Origin: Cordia subcordata
Taxonomy: Eukaryota > Streptophyta > Magnoliopsida > Boraginales > Cordiaceae
DNA length: 64,000 nt
Direction: 5' to 3'
Assembly (NCBI GenBank): GCA_028554755.1
Contig: JAPTOF010000002.1
Location: 13,937,001 to 14,001,000 of the forward strand
Positions 23,168-35,570 of this stretch are shown in pieces (the stretch's first letter is position 1; each line of letters begins with the position of its first letter). Position numbers and translations under genes: made by a program. The notes beneath the pieces are model-generated. The model saw nothing but the letters and a program-made list of their open reading frames with translations. It made no database searches and was not told where the DNA came from.

Positions 23168-23646
23168 CCATAAAATAATGATATTGGAAATATATTTATT
23201 TTGTGGTTACCTACTGACCAATTTTATTTAACATTGAGTTTCCATTTTTTTTTAAAAGAATTCATTAAAAAATCAATCGAAGAAAAATGATTTTTATGTA
23301 ATTTATTTGAATATTCTTACGAATGTATATCGGTACATGTATACATGTCTCTGTAATTTCCAACTTAACTAGACATTTTATAAAAATGTACAAAAATGAA
23401 TCATGACCTTTTGGTAATAGGAGTAAGTGAGTAGAGGTGCTGCAAAATCTAACCATCCATTTGTTTTCGGGATTAGGAAATAGCTCAAATTGAAATAACT
23501 TTGCCCAGATTGAAATAACCATTTGGCGAAGCTGATGTGTGGTTCGGAGAGGATCCAAATACTAATTCTGATATTTGAAGATTGACTTACCAAAACTGCG
23601 GCTGATTATCATAATTGCAGCTAAAAGAAGGAATTTTCATCAACAG
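23168..23646 (+). other. 3' part of unit 1 leader intron and coding leader
   Basis: Resembles 29427-29645. The intron probably ends at 'cataattgcag' just before 'ctaaaagaaggaattttcat' (about 23622), which leads into the ATG at 23647. Confidence 0.5.
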
Positions 23647-25106
23647 ATGGCGGGTGTTGCGTCTCAACGAAGTTCTGATATGATAAGTAATCTTCCTGAG
23701 AATGTGACAGAAACCGTCCTCATGTATTTGCCAACACGAGATGCCGTAAGGACAAATATGTTATCCAGGAAATGGAGGCATCGCTGGGCAAAACTTCCAC
23801 AACTTATACTTGATGATAGAACACTGCGGAATGTAAAAATATCCAATTAGAATCACATTTGCAATGATTTTATGTCAGTTTCTGTTGTGTCATGAAGGAC
23901 CGATCAACCAGTTCACTTTGTCCGTTCCAGGATTGGAAAGTTGTCCTGAAATTGACAACCTACTGCGTTTTCTCTCAAGGAATAGCATTGAGGATCTTAC
24001 CCTTGAGATGAGGAGAGAGTGCTACAAATTGCCATTATCATTTTTCAAATGCCAACAGCTGAGGCATTTGAGTCTTCAATCTTGTTTGATTGAGACTACA
24101 CTTGACTTCAAAGGATTTATAGTAGCCTGATTTCGCTGAAGCTATGTAGAGTGACTGTTGGTGCGAAAACACTTGGAAGTTTGATCTCCAGTTGCCCATT
24201 ACTTGAGCTATTGGATCTAAAATTCTGTAAATACACTGATAATGTTGAGATTGAGATTGATGCTCCTAATCTGAAAACTTTCATCTTTGTATCCCCTAAA
24301 AAATCGATTATCTTTGGAGAAGTCCCACGTCTTGCCTCAGTTTTAAATTTCCCTTTTTACTTTAAGGGCAAATGTTAGTTAAAAGAGTTCTTTCATTGTT
24401 TGCCTGCTCTTGAGATGCTGCAGTTGTCCTTAATTGTTAACCTGGTACGTAATATTGCATCTTGGAAATCATTCTTGGAATTCTTTAGCTGAACTATGAC
24501 TTCTACATAGCTTTCTCTTTTTTATGCTCGTCTCTTTTAGTCCTTTGCTGCAGGTGAAGTAATGCCAAAAAGGCTTCCGATTACCTTACTCTACCTTAAA
24601 GATCTTCATCTATCTTATCCAATGGTAGATGAAGTGGATGAGCTTTCCATTATCCTTTGCTTGATTAGAAGCTCCCCTAACTTAAAGCGTATTGATATTA
24701 GTGTAAGTTGGATCTTTCTCTCCCATAGTATTCGTTGTATCCTTTATTCCTGTGTTATTGTGGTTTAATCATCTTTTCCTAGTTTTCTATCGATTATAGT
24801 AGAAGTCGCAATCTGCAATTCCTGGAAGAGCAAGACTACTCTGATTTAACGCTCGATGAACTTGAGGAAGTGAAATTGGGAGGTGTTACTGGGACAAGAT
24901 TTCAGCTGGGGGTCAGTCAGATTTTATTGGCTAAATCACCAAGTCTGAAGAAAATGTGGATTCAGAATCATTCGACTCAGACATCTGATAAAGGATTTGA
25001 GCTCCTCAAAGAACTAACAAAATTTCCACATGCATCTAAGCAAGCAGAAGTAATTTATACAGACAAATACAAAACAAGTTTTCCCTCTCAGGTACATGCA
25101 ATATGA
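23647..25106 (+). pseudogene. F-box/LRR/FBD gene copy 1, frameshifted
   Basis: Exons are about 23647-24444, 24541-24702 and 24783-25106. The F-box begins near residue 16 ('LPENVTETVLMYLPTRDAV', then 'LSRKWRHRWAKLPQL'). LRR-like repeats follow ('LRHLSLQSCLIETTLDFKG', 'LISSCPLLELLDLKFC'), and exon 3 ends with the FBD-type stretch 'GFELLKELTKFPHASKQAEV'. The family is the At1g13570-like F-box/FBD proteins, predicted SCF ubiquitin-ligase receptors. Two frame breaks stand in exon 1: an extra A in the run near 23838, which creates a TAG at 23848, and a 2-base insertion near 24118 ('ggatttatagtag' against 'ggatttagtag' in copy 2). A third disruption follows KGKC near 24376. No full-length product is possible. 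Confidence 0.85.
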
Positions 25107-26040
25107 ACTACATGGACGCGTCTTTTTCATTTCTTGTTTTTCCAAAGTTTTGGACTGATGATGATTACCATGAATCTCAATGTATTTCCATTTATGCTAC
25201 ATTTCATCTACCTGGTGATTTGATACTGATGACTTATGTTGATTCCTTGCGACTTAAACAACAATGATAAAGGGTAACATGTTATTGTTTTGATCAGCAT
25301 AAGCCTAAATGATAGTTCGGGATAATCAGTTTGAACTAGTAGATTTGAGACTAAAATGAGCTTTCATGGATACACGCCACTAGCAGCAAAGTTTGCGGAC
25401 ACTCACTGGAATTCTTTACTGCTATCCATGTATAAATTTAGTATTCTATAAGATATTTCAAATGCTTGGTTTATCTGGCAAAAGAAAAAGAAATATTCTG
25501 TGGTTTAACTTCAATCAAATAGGAAATAGTTGGACAAACTCTTTCTAGAATTCTTTGACTAGCCTATCATTTGACTCTAAGAAGCTAAAAGATTTAGCTT
25601 ATAAAAAAATTATTTTTCGAAAACTATTAAAAAAATGCTTTAAAAAAAATTGAGAAGAGAGAGAACTTGACAGAAATGAGTAATTGTCTTATTATTCAAT
25701 AACTGATAGTACATTGTCTTTGATATATATATATATATATATATATAGAGGAGTACATTAGAATGCTCTAACTAACTAGATGACAGCTGTACATCACTAG
25801 CTCTTCCTTCTTAACTAACTAATACAGTTTTCTATAACTACCTCCAGCTCGATACACCTCTAACTAATAGACTGATACCTACTTTTATTAAAAATCAATT
25901 CAAACGGGCCTAAAGCTAATTGCTCATCCCAACTTTCATAGTTTCAGTAGGAAAACTTCCATCGTCTCCGCATCCTACACGTATTACCAATTATAATAAA
26001 ACATAAGGATCTTTTGTGTAAAGAAAAAACAAGCATCTCC
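25107..26040. other. 3' flank of F-box copy 1 with duplicated sequence and MITE/LTR scraps
   Basis: 25230-25560 matches the 3' flank of copy 2 (31380-31510 and 32330-32520), including 'tttcaaatgcttggtttatc'. 25560-25915 has MITE-like ends ('aagctaaaagatttagctta' and 'aatcaattcaaacgggcc') interrupted from about 25655 by an unknown insert with an (AT)n tract at 25723-25746. 25931-26035 is shared with 35011 and 36520 ('cctacacgtattac'). Confidence 0.5.
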
Positions 26041-26049
26041 CTTATATGA

Positions 26050-26986
26050 CAATGCAAGGTTTTGGAGCTTATAAGCGGTGGTTTTCAACCGCCATTAATG
26101 ACAAAACCACAGCCTAATCTTGTGCCGCCTATACTGCCGTCGCCTATTATGCGATATCATAGCTGGCGGTTTCTAAAACTGCCGCTTATGTAAAAATTAC
26201 AATTTTAAATGAAAAATATTTTAAGAAAATAAAAAATATTAATTTGGGTATAGGCGGCGATTTTCTAAAACTGCCGCTTATGTAAAAATTACAATTTTAA
26301 GTGAAAAATATTTTAAGAAAATAAAAAATATTAATTTGGTTATAGGTGGCGGTTCCCAAAACCGCCGCCTATGAGCAACACAAAAGAAAAAAACAACATC
26401 ATCTTGCTTCTTGCAAGATTTGAACTTCGACTATGTGCTACTATAGCATCCTATGACCATTGTACCTACCAAACAAGCTAAGTAGTGATTTGTTAACTAT
26501 CTCAAATAAAAATATATTTATCTATTGAAAAAATTGTCGCTTATTATGAAAAAACGCCACCTATAGCTTTTTAATATTTCGAAAAAAATAAAATGTAATA
26601 TAAACTCATTTTTATATATTTGAAAAAAATAAAATGCGGGACAATTAGCGGCGGTTTTGAAGAAAGCCGCCGCCTATAGCTTTTTAATAAAGTGTAATAG
26701 AAATAAAATGTACAAGATACACATTTTTACTTATTCGAAAAAAATAAAATGCGGGACAATTAGCCGCGGTTTATAAGAAAAAATATAATAAAAACACATT
26801 TTTACTATTTCGAAAAAAAAATGCAAGACAATTAGTGGCGGTTCGCAAAGAAACTGCCGCCTATAACTGTCATTAGCGGCGCTTAGACTAAACCATCGTC
26901 CATATTATTTATAACCGGCGATTTGTTTAAACCGCCACCTATTCTATGTTTTTTTGTAGTGTTATTAAATAAATTTTCTTGTAGTG
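26050..26986. mobile_element. CACTA-like element with GCGGCGGTTT subterminal repeats
   Basis: 'agcggtggttttcaaccgcc' at about 26076, many copies of 'ggcggtttctaaaactgccg' type phrases on both strands, and the right end 'ttttttgtagtg' (about 26950-26961), repeated as 'ttttcttgtagtg' at 26974-26986. This is the usual form of non-autonomous CACTA elements ending CACTACAAAAAA. A 91-bp unit is tandemly doubled (about 26164-26254 and 26255-26345). The left end is decayed, and no target duplication was settled. Confidence 0.6.
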
Positions 26987-27216
26987 TTATCACAGACCAA
27001 TCTACATGGTCGATTGCAGCTCCACTAATTAACATTGCAAAACTGTTAAAATTTGAAGCTATTAAATAAAGCCAGTTGTAAAGCTTTTGATGTCGATCTC
27101 TGATGCTAGGTGCAGGTTTTTGTTGTTTCGTCCTTGAGACTTTTGTGAACAGTTTTTTTCCCCAATTGTTTAGTTAAAAAAAAAAAAAAAGTCTACTATT
27201 TTTATTTTAATACGAG

Positions 27217-27290
27217 ATGATGAGAGGCAAACCCAAATTGGACCTTCCTATAGTTGCCAAAAAATATTTAGACAAAGTAAGTACCTTGAA
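27217..27290 (+). pseudogene. ADH-like exon fragment downstream of F-box copy 1
   Basis: 'ggcaaacccaaattggaccttcc' and the following bases up to 'tttagacaaagtaagtacc' match the 3' end of the ADH-like exon at 6232-6296, including the splice donor. It translates to GKPKLDLPIVAKKYLDK. Only this exon end is recognisable; sequence on either side does not continue the match. Confidence 0.8.
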
Positions 27291-28949
27291 GCCCTTGAAA
27301 CATTTGAGACGGGACGAGACGCGATGCAAATATTTTGGGACGGGAATGAGATTGGACAACAAAAATTCATATTCTGAAACTTTGGAATCGGACAAGAATT
27401 AACTAAAATCCCGAACCATCCCGTCCCATACTTAGTGTTAGTGTCAGATCACATATAGTGTCAGGCCACACACAGCTCTTGGTGGGTTGGCAAGGTGATG
27501 GGCCGACTCGTGGGTTGACAAGTTAATTAGTGCCCCCCTGCCATATTTTCAAAAAATAAATAAATAAATAAAATGATGTATTTTTGACAAAATAATTATG
27601 GAATCAAATAGGTAAAATCTTAAATAATAATATAGGACCAAATAAATAAAAAATAATAATTAAGCTTAAATTACATGCGCAACTACACATGATTCTTTCA
27701 AATTAAATAAAGATGGGTTAGGCTAGATAAACAAGTTTGCAGGTTTCATGGATCACTTGCGAGTCGACACATCCCCTACTCCACGATTTGGTTAGTTGGG
27801 TCTGGTTGATCCGTTTGTCTGATGGGTCATAATAACCTCAACTCTAATTTTCTTTTTTGATGGGTTAGACGGGTTGACCCGTGAGTTTTAGCCCATTTTG
27901 ATAGCTCTATGTTGGAGCTACACCTTATTGGATTAGTTTTGTAAAAAAATATGGCTTTTTGTCAATTTAATTTAATATAGGATGTTTCTCAAAAGATAGT
28001 TTATTTGTAGTCAGCTTAGGTACCTATATCTTATATGTTATAGTACATATATGCTAAGTACTTTGAAAATTTGTATTTTCCATAAAAATAAAAAAGTAAA
28101 AATTAAATTTTCTAATTTTTGTTTTATTTTTTATAATTTATCTTTCAATGATAAAATTACAATATATAACAACATATAGTGACTCAGAAAAACATTATCA
28201 TCAAATTACATGACTAAAAAAGTTGATGTTCGATTATAATATGATATGAAATAAGGAGTAATATTTTGAAGGCTAAAAAATTCATGAATGAGGACATATG
28301 ACACTACAATATAGATTATAATATTTGTGAAATTTGGTTAGGCCAATATGTAGTTATATTATAAAATAATCTTAAAGTAATTTGCGTACACGTACAAAAA
28401 TTTTGTATAGGAAATAATTAATTATGTGACTATATAGTTAGTTTTACTGAAAATAAAATTTTTTTTTACCAATAGCTAATCTATAGACAAAGTTTATATA
28501 ATAATTTTAACAATATATTCTATTATATAACATATAATTGAAAAAGATAAATTCATTACATTAGAAAAATATTTTGATAAGAAGTTTTTTTTGGTGGGAA
28601 AAAATTATATGAGACTGACATGTAACATTGCTTAAAATGGCATGGATCCTTTCCTTTATAATATGTATACTAAACTTGACTAAAACAATTGTATGTCTAT
28701 TAGGTAATAATAAACTTGACGAAAATAATTGTATGTGTATTAGGTAAAAGAACTAGCTTAGGAAGTTGATCAAAAATAATACTCAATGTATTTTGAAAAC
28801 AAATCCATTAACTTAGGAAATGTTTTTGATAAAACAAGTTTTCTTAAGGAGGAAGAAATTGAAAAAGCATAACGATACGCGAAATAATTAAATTTGGTAT
28901 CAACTCTCTTTTATAATTCCTCTCCTAATAAACTTAAAACGCCCTTTTA
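27291..28949. other. intergenic; upstream block of F-box unit 2
   Basis: 27715-27905 matches 7620-7798, and 27909-28205 matches 21233-21900 in patches, so this is the paralogous region without the element A and family M insertions seen in unit 1. No gene. Confidence 0.6.
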
Positions 28950-29078
28950 GACAAAAGATTCATCGTCGCCGAGCAAGACACAGAAAAAGGTTTCGTCGTC
29001 CACTATAATCATTACTGTGAAGCTCACTTGCCACTCCTAGTTATTTCGGGTGAAGACGTTCAAAGACATAAAACGAAG
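28950..29078 (+). other. non-coding leader exon of F-box unit 2
   Basis: 'gattcatcgtcgccgagcaa', 'ggtttcgtcgtccactataa', 'tgaagacgttcaaagacata' and a donor 'gaag|gtaagcagtctgctc'. Homologous to 22060-22198. Start approximate. Confidence 0.6.
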
Positions 29079-29153
29079 GTAAGCAGTCTGCTCTTTCATA
29101 CATGTATATAATATTTATATTAGTGTATCTGCTATATTGACATATAGATGTGT

Positions 29154-29392
29154 AAGGGTTCGTTTGAATTAGTTTTTTTTTAAAGTGTTTTTTCTAATAA
29201 CTTTTGAAAAAAAGTATTTTTTCTCAGAAGTTGAAAATTTTGGCTTCTGAAAAAAAAATTGTATTTAAATTTTTTCAGAATTTTAGTTTTTTTAGAAAGC
29301 AAACCAAATAATTATTGCAAAAAAAAAACACTTTTTTCAAAAAAATAATACTTTTACCTTAGAAATAACCAATTCAAATAGACGCTAAGTTT
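29154..29392. mobile_element. MITE in the leader intron of unit 2
   Basis: 'gggttcgtttgaattagtt' on the left and 'aaccaattcaaatagacgc' on the right, with A/T-rich inverted interior ('aaaaaaagtattttttctc'). It is the same family as 36080-36307 and 50993-51214. It is absent from unit 1 at this place. Confidence 0.6.
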
Positions 29393-29645
29393 ATCCGAGT
29401 AAACCACTCCACAGAAAACTGATCGGGGAAAGATGTATATTTAATTGATACTTAGTAACTAACTTCATCTAGCATTAAGTTTACATTTTTTTTATACTTT
29501 TCATAAAAAAAATTGATTTAAGAAAAATGATTTATTTAATTTATTTGAATATTTTTATTAACGTATTTTTTTCTTTTTTTTTTTACTTTTTCAATTTTCA
29601 AAAAAAAAAAAAATTGCAGCTAGACCCAGGAAATTTCACTAAAAG

Positions 29646-31159
29646 ATGGCGGGTGTTGTGGCTGGAAAACATTCCGGTATGATGAGCAGTCTTCCCGAGG
29701 ATGTGATAGAAACCATCTTGATGTATTTGCCAACACGAGATGCCGTAAGGACAAGTATTTTATCAAGGAAATGGAGGCATCGCTGGGAAAAACTTCCACA
29801 ACTAATACTTGATGATAAAACAGTGCTGAATGCAAAATATGTAGCTAGAACCACTTTTGCAATGATTTTATGTCAGTTTCTGTTGTGTCATGAAGGACCG
29901 ATCAAGAAGTTCACTCTCTCAATTCGTGCATTGGAAAGTTGTCCTGAAATTGACAACCTAATGACTTTTCTCTCAAGGAATGGCATTGAGGATCTTACCC
30001 TTGAGATGTGGAAAGAGAGCTACAGATTGCCAGTATCGTTTTCCAGGTGCCAACAGCTGAGGCATTTGAGCGTTCGTGGTTGTTTAATTGAGACTGGACT
30101 TGACTTTAAAGGATTTAGTAGGCTGATTTCGCTACGGCTGGATTACGTGACTGTTGGTGCGAGAACGCTTGGAAATTTGATTTCCAGTTGCCCATTACTT
30201 GAGCTACTTGATCTATCTTGGTGTATCTATACTGATAATGTTGATATTGAGATTAATGCTCCAAACCTGAAAACTTTCAGCTTCAGTTATCCTCCAAAAT
30301 CCGTCATCTTTAGAGAAGCCCCCACGTCTTGCTTCGGTTTTAATTTTCCCTTTTTGCTTTACGGGAAAATGTTGCTTACAAGAGCTCTTTGATGCTTTGC
30401 CTGCTCTTGAGAAGCTGCATTTTTGCTTTATTTTTGTCATGGTACGTAATTATTGCATTCTGGCAATCATTCTTTGAATTTTTCGTAACTACATTTAACC
30501 TTAATTTCTGTTATTGTTGCATCCTGGCAATAATTCTTGGAGTTGGTTGGCTGAACTATGAATTTGTCGTGGCTTTCTGTTTTCACAGTTGTTCCCTTTT
30601 AGACCTTGACCGCAGGTGAAGTGCCAAAAAGGGTTCCTACTACCGTCTGCCTTAAAGATCTTGAGCTATCGCAATTACCAGTCGATGAATTGGATGTGCT
30701 TTCAATTATTGTTTGCTTGATCAGAAGCTTCCCCAGCTTGAAGCATATTAATATTCAAGTAAGTTGGATCATTCCCTCCCATATTATTTGTTGTATCTTT
30801 AATTTTCGTATTAACGTGGTTTAATCATCTTTTCCTAGTTTTGTACCAGCGACATTAGAAGTCGCAATCTGCAATTCCTAGAAAAGCACGAAGATTCTGA
30901 TGTAACGCTGAATGAACTTGAGGAAGTGAAACTGCGAAATGTTAGTGGGACAAGACCTCAGATGGAGCTCATTGAGATTTTATTAGCTAAATCACCTAGT
31001 CTGAAGAAAATACGGATCCAAAACGATTGGAAACCGACATTAGATAAAGGATTTGAGCTCTTCAAAGAACTAGCAAAATTTCCACGTGCATCTAAACAAG
31101 CCGAAGTAATTTACACAGACACGTATACCAAACAAGTTTGCTCTCTCGGGTACATGTAA
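29646..31159 (+). CDS. F-box/LRR/FBD gene copy 2, best preserved; FBD exons out of reach
   Basis: Exon 1 is 29646-30441, exon 2 30603-30758 and exon 3 30839-31159, deduced by comparison with the other copies. The first 248 codons are open: F-box from residue 16 ('LPEDVIETILMYLPTRDA', 'LSRKWRHRWEKLPQL') and LRR-like repeats ('LRHLSVRGCLIETGLDFKG', 'LISSCPLLELLDLSWC', 'EINAPNLKTFSFSY'). A small deletion near 30365, relative to copies 3 and 4, shifts the frame and gives a stop at 30390-30392. The remaining exons still read well ('GFELFKELAKFPRASKQAEV' in exon 3). The product would be an F-box/LRR protein without the C-terminal FBD region, or the gene is a young pseudogene. The start is taken from homology with copies 1 and 4 (MAGV). 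Confidence 0.75.
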
Positions 31160-31518
31160 TCTGCATGGATTATGATTTCCAGATGTTCAGAAAGTGATGG
31201 CACCTTGAATTTTCTGTTTTTTTGGGCATTATGAACTACATGGAGGCATCTTTTCTTTTCTTGTTTTGAAAGGTTTTGGACGGGTACTTCAAGCTATTTC
31301 TATGTATGATGATGATCCATGGATCTCAATGTATTTCTGTTTATGCTACATTTTGATCTACCTGGTCATTTTGAACTGATGACATAGTTTGATTCCTTTC
31401 GACATAAACAATAATGATAAAGAGTTAACATGTCATTGTTTTGATCAGTATAAAGCTTAAATGATAATTAGGGATAATCAGTTTGATAACCAGTTGAGCT
31501 AGTAGATTTAGACGACGA
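31160..31518. other. 3' flank of F-box copy 2
   Basis: Matches 25107-25350 behind copy 1 ('ttgttttgatcag.ataa', 'gggataatcagtttga'). Probably 3' untranslated and downstream sequence. No separate gene. Confidence 0.6.
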
Positions 31519-31993
31519 GGGTGTTTGGTTAGGCTTTTTTTTTTTTTTCTGGTTAAACTTATTAAAGTCTAATTTAAGCTAATGGAAGCGTTTGTTTTAA
31601 TTAAAAAAAATACTTTTTTTTAAGTGGCTTTAAGTAGAAAATAAAAAGCGCCCCACCCCTAGCTTCTGCTTTTTATGGCTTTAAATACTTTGAAAAAAAG
31701 CAAGTTTGACCAAAGCATTTACTATCTTATCCTCACCTTTTTATTTTTATTACTAAAATATCCTTACTTTTTTTTATCTTATACTTACCTTTTAAATTCT
31801 ATTTTAGTGTCCTTAATAGTTATTTTAACCATATAAGATATTTTTCAACCTATTTTTATCAAACATGTAAATACATTTTTTTATAACTACAACTTTTATT
31901 CAAACATGTAAGTACTTAAAATCGACAATAAAAAAAGCCACTTAAAACCTAAAGTACTTTAAGTAGCTTTTTGATAAGTCAATCCAAACACCC
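31519..31993. mobile_element. MITE with GGGTGTTTGG ends
   Basis: Ends gggtgtttggtt and aatccaaacaccc, about 475 bp, interior with 'gctttaagtagaaaataaaaa' and 'aagtactttaagtagctttt'. Copy 1's flank (about 25345: 'gatttgagactaaaatgag') is the uninserted form. A second copy is at 33346-35004. hAT-like MITEs often start this way, but the target duplication is unclear. Confidence 0.7.
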
Positions 31994-32049
31994 TCTAAAA
32001 TGAGCTTTCTTTTATACATCCCCTACCATATTCCTTCTTTTTTTTTTTG

Positions 32050-32310
32050 GGTACTGCTTTGAGTGCATTGGATTAGCGTATTTAATAGCAAAATTCAACA
32101 ATTATGAGTTGTCGATATTATTTTAATATAACAGTATTAATAATTTATAGCATTTACATTTAATTATCGTAACATTACGAGCAAATTTACTCGTATTTTG
32201 ATGCCAATCGGGCTTTGGAATAGAAAATTTTAAACTCCCGTTCATTGAATGTACTATGAGCTGCAACGTCAACATAACCAATTCGATATGTTGTTTTTAT
32301 CTTTAAGAAC
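32050..32310 (+). pseudogene. ADH-like exon and intron remnant downstream of F-box copy 2
   Basis: 'tactgctttgagtgcattgg' and 'attagcgtatttaatagc' match the ADH-like exon at 5189-5230, and 'accaattcgatatgttg' (about 32277) matches the following intron at 5335. The exon is already broken by a stop and the splice donor is gone. Confidence 0.65.
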
Positions 32311-33345
32311 ATACCTAGATGTCCTACAAGCCATTACGTGGCAAAGTTTGCAGATTCTCTCTGCAATTCTTTACTGCTATGCATATATAAATTTAGTAAT
32401 CTATAAAATCATTTCAAATGCTTGGTTTATCCGGCAAAAGGAAGGAAAAAAATTCTATGGTTTAACTTCAATCAAATAGGAGATAGTTGGACAAATTCTT
32501 TCAAGAGTTCTTTAACAAGACTAGGGCACATGACTTGATTCTAAGGAGGATAATAGTATTGGAAGTGAATGAAAAATTAGAGATTTTTTTTTTAATCATT
32601 ATGTTGAGACTTTTGGTTTCTCCATTAATATAGATATAAATTTTAAGGGGTTATAAGACATTTGGAATTTTATATGATTTTGGGTATGTAATTATTGCTT
32701 GGAAGTTTTTCAATATTTGGAATTCCTCTATAAATGTGATATTGAAGGCTTAATCTCTTTTAACACCTAGATATAGTAGTCTTTTTTAAAAGCACAAGAC
32801 ACACCAATATTTTCTACTCATTAGAGCATATAGTTCTTATTTAAGTCTAGCATTTGTAATTTTCCATAATAGAGGGAGTTCAGGCACTAAAGGTTTCACA
32901 CATTCCTATTTCCATTGTGCTGCAATTACTAGGAGTAAGTCATATCCCGGGAGGCTTTTACTATGGAAGCCGTATAACACGTGACGAAGCAATAAAGCTT
33001 TAAGGACACTAAATCGCATTTAGACCTTCATTTTACTCGGTTTGTAGTTTTTGTCATAATTTATCCTTGTCAATTTTATATCCTTTATGATATACATATT
33101 AAATTTCAATTTGATTTTCTTTCAGATTTTTTTTGTTATTATAAACTATTTATTGAATAGTTTATAATTAATATTGCAATAATTTATAATTAATATTTCC
33201 AATAAATAGTACAAAATAAATTGAATTAAACAGAAGGATAAATTTTACATATTTTGATATTGTGGGTGAAATGGTTTTAATCAAGTGTAGCTGTAGGGCT
33301 TAAATTATCAATATTTTGTGAAGTCAGAATTATAACTTTATTATC
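32311..33345. other. intergenic, duplicated flank
   Basis: 32330-32520 repeats 25388-25560. The rest is AT-rich with no recognisable gene. Confidence 0.5.
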
Positions 33346-35004
33346 GGGTGTTTGGTTTGGGTTTTTTTTTTTTTTTTGGTCAAACCTATTTAAAACCTAA
33401 TTTAAGCTAATAAAAGTATTTGTTTTAATTAAAAAATACTCTTTTTAAATGGCTTTAAGTAGAAAATAAAAAGCTCTCCAATCCCAACTTTTGTTTTTTA
33501 TAGCTTTAAGTACTTTGAAAAAAAGCAAGTTTGATCAAATTATTTACTATCTTATCCTTACTTTTTTATTTTTATTACTAAAATATCTTTATTCTTTTAT
33601 CATATACTTACCTTTTTAAATTTTATTTTAATGTCCTTAATAGTTATTTTATCCATATAATTTACTTTTCAACCCACTTTAATTAAAGATGTAAATATTT
33701 ATTTTTATAACTACAACTTTTATTCAAATATTTAACTACTTAAAGTGAGAGGTTATACTATGCATCGGCAGGTACACATTACAACGTGTACCTGCGGTTT
33801 ATGTATTTTACACACTATACGAGTGCTTCATCCTTTTTTTTTTTTTACTTACAATTCTCTTTTCTCTCTTCTCTATCGTAACATATCCAATTCAAATCCA
33901 AATCTCACAAACCCTAACTATACTTGTTCACTTCAATTTTTTTAATAACTAAACAAATACTATAAATCAAAATCGTAGACTAGATCTAATAACATAATGG
34001 AAGCAACAACATTCAAAAGATTTGAAAATATCGAATCAGAAGCAACAACAGCTAAAGGATTTAAAAACATTGAATCCAAAGTAACAACATGCTAAGAAAT
34101 CGAAGCAAAACTAGAACTGAATTTATGTAAATGCTTATGTGTTTCTACTGATATGTTAAATGTAAATGCAATCAATTTCAATTATAAATAGATATTTTGA
34201 TAAATAATATACTACTGAATAAATAATAATAGTCTACAGAACAAACTCTTATAAAACACTGAATAAACAATAATATGCTATTACTACTGAACAAATAATA
34301 ATAACCTACTGAACAAACAGTTATAGAATACTGAACAAATAATAACAGGTTACTGAACAAATAGTTATATAATACTGAACAGGCAATAATAGGTTGTAGA
34401 ACAAATAGTTGTACAAAACTGACTAAACAATAATAGACTATTGAATAAATACCAATCTTTCAAATATATATATGTATACAACCATCAAAACCCATTGTTA
34501 CGAAGATGCAACCCATTAATCAATTGCATTCACCACCATTTCTCAATATTAATCCAATCAATTGTTAATAATATCAAACCATCAACTTATTAGCAATATC
34601 AAAAAAATAATATTAACACAAATCTACTGTCAAAATAGAGAAAGAGAGAAAATAGAAAAAAGAGAAAGAGAGAAGAAAAGAGACGTACACAAAGAGAGAG
34701 AGAGAGAGAATAGAGATATATAGAGAGAGAGATAAGAAAGATGTACAGAGAGAGAGATAGGAGAGATGTACAGAGAAAGAAAATGTAGAGACTAAGATTT
34801 AAAGAGATAAGTAGCTCTTCGTTTTTTTTTTTAATATGTATATATATAGGCATGTATGTTAACATATCTGAAGGACCATATAGATGAACGTGTACTATAT
34901 TGAAGGTGCACATTATAATTTGCCACTTAAAGTCGACAATAAAAAAAGCCGCTTAAAATTATAAGTGCTTTAAGTAGCTTTTTGATAAGTCAATCCAAAC
35001 ACCC
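33346..35004. mobile_element. second GGGTGTTTGG MITE, split by a MULE-like insertion
   Basis: 33346-33745 and 34924-35004 together equal the MITE at 31519-31993, with the same ends (gggtgtttggttt, aatccaaacaccc) and interior phrases. The break is the family M element at 33746-34923. Confidence 0.8.
33746..34923. mobile_element. MULE-like element, family M copy 1
   Basis: Starts 'tgagaggttatactatgcat' and ends '..gcacattataatttgc.'. The flanks tacttaaag (33737-33745) and cacttaaag (34924-34932) form a 9-bp duplication. The host MITE at 31519 gives the uninserted sequence. The interior has many 'tactgaacaaataataa' type repeats (34200-34450), a purine-rich (GA)n stretch (34635-34770) and poly-T. 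No clear inverted termini and no transposase. The open frame on the minus strand at 34599-34913 is low-complexity and not called. Confidence 0.7.
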
Positions 35005-35296
35005 TCCTAGTCTCACCAAAATATCCTTCACTGTCTATGCATCCTACACATATTACAAATCATAATAATACATAATACTCTTTTTTTTTAGCAGATTAGC
35101 TATTGGTAATCTATATGGATCCTAAGAGATTGAAGACAATGCAGCATGTTTATTATCAAAGAACACCAATGGACGCAACAATCAACAGATCTACCCAAGA
35201 CAAGAAAACATATACCAAAGAGAAAACAAAAAAAGGAGAAAAGAAAGACCCCGTATACTCTAAACTAGGAATATCACACCCTCTTTACCATCAAAA

Positions 35297-35570
35297 CTAG
35301 CTAATTACCCCCTGTACTCTGACCTATATGTACTATAGGTCCTTATAGTATCAAAACTAATTAATTACCCTCTGAAATTTTTAAAAGTATGCAAAACACC
35401 CCCTACCATATATTGTTAAAAGTGCGCAAAGCTAATAAAAAATGGATGGCAGGAAAGTGTTTTGCACTTTTAAAAAACTTCAGGAGGGTAATTAACTAAT
35501 TTTGATACTACAGGAGGGATTATACACATAGGTTAGAGTACAAGGGGTAATATACAATCTACTTTATAAC
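35297..35570. mobile_element. MITE, about 270 bp inverted repeat
   Basis: 'attaccccctgtactctgac' and 'tagtatcaaaactaattaat' on the left are mirrored by 'aactaattttgatactacag' and 'ttagagtacaaggggtaat' on the right. No coding capacity. Confidence 0.7.

Noticed and set aside
34200..34450. Regularly spaced 'ctgaacaaataataa' repeats, considered as a CRISPR-like array
   Set aside because: The repeats are degenerate, spacing is irregular, spacers are not unique, and it is a plant transposon interior.
34599..34913. 104-codon minus-strand frame rich in Leu and Ser
   Set aside because: Complement of a (GA)n-rich tract in a MULE-like element; low complexity.
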